From NCBI GenBank assembly GCA_041569895.1, contig JBFFXF010000014.1, positions 1 through 48,371 on the forward strand: a stretch of DNA of 48,371 bases, in the 5' to 3' direction. Source of the stretch: JBFFXF01 sp041569895. Its GTDB lineage: Bacteria; Planctomycetota; UBA8108; JACQVS01. The notes beneath the pieces were generated by a model that made no database searches, had not been told where the DNA came from, and worked only from the letters and a program-made list of their open reading frames with translations. How positions within the stretch are numbered: the stretch's first letter is position 1; each line of letters starts with the position of its first letter. Shown here piece by piece: positions 45,978-48,371 of the stretch. The position numbers and the translations under genes are program-made.

Positions 45978-48230
45978 ATGAGACTCTCGATGAAGCCCAC
46001 ACGACTGTTCCCGGCCGTTGCCGCCATCTGCGTGTTCGTGACCGCCACCGCCGGATTGGCCGCCGACCGCGAGACGTTCGTCGCCGTCGACACGTCGGCC
46101 CTCCTCGGATCCCCCGAGCCGCCGCCGATCGCCGAGGCCGTGGTCGCCTTCCCGCACCTGCGCTTCGAGTTCCCGGTCGACATCGCCCACGCCGGCGACG
46201 GCAGCAACCGGCTCTTCGTGGTCGGTCAGAACGGCCGCGTCGAGGTCTTCGAGAACAAGCCCGACGTGCAAGAGAAGAAGGTCTTCCTCGACCTGCGCCA
46301 CCGCGTGGCGCGGGAGTTCTTCGAGGAGGGGCTGCTCTCGATCGCGTTCCACCCGCGGTATCGCGACAACGGCGAGCTCTTCGTCTACTACTCGGTCAAG
46401 CCGCTCGCGACGCGCGTCTCGCGGTTGCGCGTGTCGGCGGACGATCCCGATCGCGTCGATCCGGAGTCCGAGGAGGTGCTGCTCGAGATCCCGCAGCCGT
46501 TCTGGAACCACAACAGCGGCTCGGTGCGGTTCGGGCACGACGGGTACCTCTACATCGGGGTCGGCGACGGCGGCGACGCGGACGACCCGCACGGCAACGG
46601 CCAGAACCCGCGCTCGCTGCTCGGCTCGGTGCTCCGCATCGACGTCGACCGGCGCGACGAGGGCCTCGCGTACGCCGTCCCGCCCGACAACCCCTTCGTC
46701 GGGCTCGGCGACCGGGCGCGTCCCGAGATCTGGGCGCTCGGGCTCCGGAACCCCTGGAAGATGTGCTTCGACCGCGACACCGGCGCGCTGTGGCTCGCCG
46801 ACGTCGGCCAGGACCTCTGGGAGGAGGTCAACGTCATCGTGCGCGGCGGCAACTACGGCTGGCGGGTGCGCGAGGGAGCCCATCCCTTCGATCCGACGAC
46901 GAAACCGTTCTCCGATCGGCTGATCGATCCGGTGTGGGAGTACCACCACAGCGAGGGACGCTCGATCACCGGCGGCGCCGTCTACCGCGGCGACCGGCTC
47001 CCCGAGCTGCGCGGCTGGTACCTCTGCGCCGACTGGCTGAGCGGCAACATCTGGGGACTGCGCTCCGATGGGAAACGGATCACCGAGGCGCGGCGGATCG
47101 TGCCGCGGATCCTCGGCATCTCGGCGTTCGGCGAGGACGAGGCCGGCGAGGTCTACTTCACGGCGTTCGATCAGATCGCGCCGATCCGCACCGACGACAC
47201 GGTTCACGGGCGCATCTATCGCCTCCGGAGACCGCCCGCGACGGACGTCGACGTCGCCGCGTTCCCGCGAAAGCTCTCGGAGACCGGTCTCTTCGCCTCT
47301 GTCGAGAGCCACACGCCGGCGCCCGGACTGATCCCCTACGACGTCAACGTGCCGCTCTGGTCGGACGGCGCCGGCAAGGACCGCTACCTCGCGCTGCCCG
47401 CCGCGGGCCGGGTGGTCTTCGATCGCCACGGCAACTGGCAGTTCCCGGTCGGCACGGTGATCGTCAAGACGTTCACGCTCGAGACCGCGGACGCCGCCCC
47501 TGGCTCCGCTCGACGCCTCGAGACCCGCCTGATGGTGCACGCGCCCGCGGGCTGGGTCGGCTACACGTACGTGTGGAACGACGAGCAGACCGATGCCACG
47601 CTCCTCGACGGGTACCTCGAGAGGGACTACCACGTCCGCACCGCCGCCGGGCCGCGCAGGCAGACATGGTACTTCCCGAGCCGCACGGACTGCATGACGT
47701 GCCACACCGAGGTGCGCGGTCACGTCCTCGGCCTCAACACCCGCCAGCTGAATCGCGCCGGCGGCGAGCGCCGCGAGAACCAGCTCGCCCGCCTCCAGCG
47801 CCTCGGCGTCTTCTCGAGGCCGCTGCCGAGCGATCCGTACGCGCTCGACGCGTTCCCCGACTGGCACGACGACGGCGCGTCGCCGGAAACGCTCGCGCGC
47901 GCGTATCTCGACGTCAACTGCGCGTTCTGCCACGCGCCGGGCGGCACCGGGATGACCTGGATCGACCTCGACTACCACACGCCGCTGCGCGGCACGAGGC
48001 TGCTCCCGGGCGACCGGGCGCACGCGACCGCGGCGGGAGATCCATCGCCGATCGTCCCCGCAAACCCCGGGGACTCGATGCTCCTCCAGCGACTCACCAC
48101 CCGCATCGTCCGCCGCACGCCGAACGCCCCGCGCCCGCCGAATCAGATGCCCCCGCTGGCGACCAGAATCCCCGATCGGAGGGCGATCGAGGTGATGCGA
48201 CGGTGGATTGAGGGGATGGCGGGGAAGTAG
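45978..48230 (+). CDS. Glucose/sorbosone dehydrogenase-like protein with C-terminal cytochrome region (HNE_0200/TIGR03806-like)
   Basis: The protein has 750 residues from the ATG at 45978; the ATG at 45990 (MKPTRLFPAVAAI) is equally possible. A signal peptide is followed by a PQQ-type six-bladed glucose/sorbosone dehydrogenase domain, about 66-420: PVDIAHAGDGSNRLFVVGQN, FFEEGLLSIAFHPRYRDNGE, then PFWNHNSGSVRFGHDGYLYI (His expected at the active site), GVGDGGDADDPHGNGQNPRS, LGLRNPWKMCFDRDTGALWL and GGNYGWRVREGAHPF. The C-terminal 320 residues match the HNE_0200-type extension, with two heme-like CxxCH sites at C572-C575-H576 and C648-C651-H652 (NCAFCHAPGGTG). The expected activity is periplasmic oxidation of a sugar or other alcohol, with electrons passed to the attached cytochrome. 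The substrate is unknown. Confidence 0.9.
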   Translation: MRLSMKPTRLFPAVAAICVFVTATAGLAADRETFVAVDTSALLGSPEPPPIAEAVVAFPHLRFEFPVDIAHAGDGSNRLFVVGQNGRVEVFENKPDVQEKKVFLDLRHRVAREFFEEGLLSIAFHPRYRDNGELFVYYSVKPLATRVSRLRVSADDPDRVDPESEEVLLEIPQPFWNHNSGSVRFGHDGYLYIGVGDGGDADDPHGNGQNPRSLLGSVLRIDVDRRDEGLAYAVPPDNPFVGLGDRARPEIWALGLRNPWKMCFDRDTGALWLADVGQDLWEEVNVIVRGGNYGWRVREGAHPFDPTTKPFSDRLIDPVWEYHHSEGRSITGGAVYRGDRLPELRGWYLCADWLSGNIWGLRSDGKRITEARRIVPRILGISAFGEDEAGEVYFTAFDQIAPIRTDDTVHGRIYRLRRPPATDVDVAAFPRKLSETGLFASVESHTPAPGLIPYDVNVPLWSDGAGKDRYLALPAAGRVVFDRHGNWQFPVGTVIVKTFTLETADAAPGSARRLETRLMVHAPAGWVGYTYVWNDEQTDATLLDGYLERDYHVRTAAGPRRQTWYFPSRTDCMTCHTEVRGHVLGLNTRQLNRAGGERRENQLARLQRLGVFSRPLPSDPYALDAFPDWHDDGASPETLARAYLDVNCAFCHAPGGTGMTWIDLDYHTPLRGTRLLPGDRAHATAAGDPSPIVPANPGDSMLLQRLTTRIVRRTPNAPRPPNQMPPLATRIPDRRAIEVMRRWIEGMAGK

Positions 48231-48371
48231 AGCTCGGTGCGGATTCCGACTCCGACTCCGACTCCGACTCCGACTCCGACTCCGATGTCCGACTCCGACT
48301 CCGAACCCAGCGTTGCAAAAACGTACCCGTTCCCGTTCCCGAAAGCGCCCGTCGTGATTGACAAAACTCGC
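48231..48371. repeat. Terminal spacer with hexamer repeats
   Basis: Tandem hexamers of the form ccgact run from about 48245 to 48302 with one interruption (ccgatgt). After a short unique stretch, acccgttcccgttcccgaaagcgc (48329-48352) repeats the CCCGTT/CCCGTG motif with the same cccgaaagcg ending found at 45880-45915. No gene is present before the window ends. Confidence 0.85.

Noticed and set aside
41295..48023. A minus-strand open frame of over 2200 codons antisense to the CotH and dehydrogenase genes
   Set aside because: It lies opposite two genes with clear domains. Its predicted protein is Arg/Val/Ala/Asp-rich without any recognisable domain, as expected from the complement of GC-rich codons. 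I treat it as a by-product of codon usage.

Overview
The window is GC-rich bacterial DNA and almost certainly comes from a member of the Planctomycetota, probably an uncultured one. The evidence is the density of families typical of that phylum: DUF1592/DUF1587/DUF1588 cytochromes, DUF1552 and DUF1501 Tat proteins, a DUF1549/DUF1553 cytochrome, a DUF1080 protein, very large CotH/lamin-tail proteins with dockerin-like EF-hand segments, and a MoxR-vWA-beta-propeller (bpX) operon. No rRNA, tRNA, phage, plasmid or transposase gene was seen.

Layout. (1) 1-7677: a partial TerC gene, then a tightly packed minus-strand surface-glycan operon (GT2, flippase, nucleotidyltransferase-like protein, GT2, alkaline-phosphatase-superfamily protein) with a third GT2 gene divergent from it. 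(2) 7595-12433: a giant secreted CotH/lamin-tail/TIG/dockerin protein on the minus strand. (3) 12550-19499: five overlapping plus-strand genes forming a MoxR-vWA-beta-propeller ternary system. It has a small accessory protein, a MoxR AAA+ ATPase, a bpX2-like protein, a degenerate vWA protein and a 975-residue bpX6/helical-repeat/propeller protein. (4) 19500-22074: repeat-rich spacers around an unknown membrane-anchored protein and a short lipoprotein with a heavy-metal-associated (HMA) domain. The lipoprotein frame is interrupted by a TGA that looks like a selenocysteine codon, because a bacterial-SECIS-like hairpin lies directly downstream. (5) 22075-30100: a DUF1592-DUF1552 pair, a secreted HEAT-repeat protein, a DUF1080 protein and a secreted FnIII-like protein. 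The spacers between them hold three copies of a near-palindromic dispersed element. (6) 30454-36665: a minus-strand operon of DUF1501, cytochrome c-WD40 and DUF1549/DUF1553 proteins. (7) 36996-40193: a TolB-like propeller fused to an amidohydrolase. (8) 40452-48230: a small secreted protein, a truncated O-methyltransferase, a second giant dockerin/lamin-tail/CotH protein and a glucose/sorbosone-dehydrogenase-like protein with a C-terminal c-type cytochrome region.

How the parts fit. Much of the window encodes exported proteins. The cytochrome/DUF1501/DUF1552 sets are paired modules of the kind this phylum carries in many copies, and their biochemical role is still poorly known. The glycan operon has the parts to build and flip a lipid-linked saccharide and possibly modify it. 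The bpX operon is a cytoplasmic ATP-dependent chaperone-like system, proposed from comparative genomics to act in biological conflict.

The two strongest leads are the candidate selenoprotein at 21327-21686 and the bpX operon with its in-frame 15-bp repeat and vWA domain lacking the metal-binding motif. The non-coding spacers also hold a coherent set of repeats: a 260-bp element with inverted ends, and two hexanucleotide families. These are not explained by any gene.
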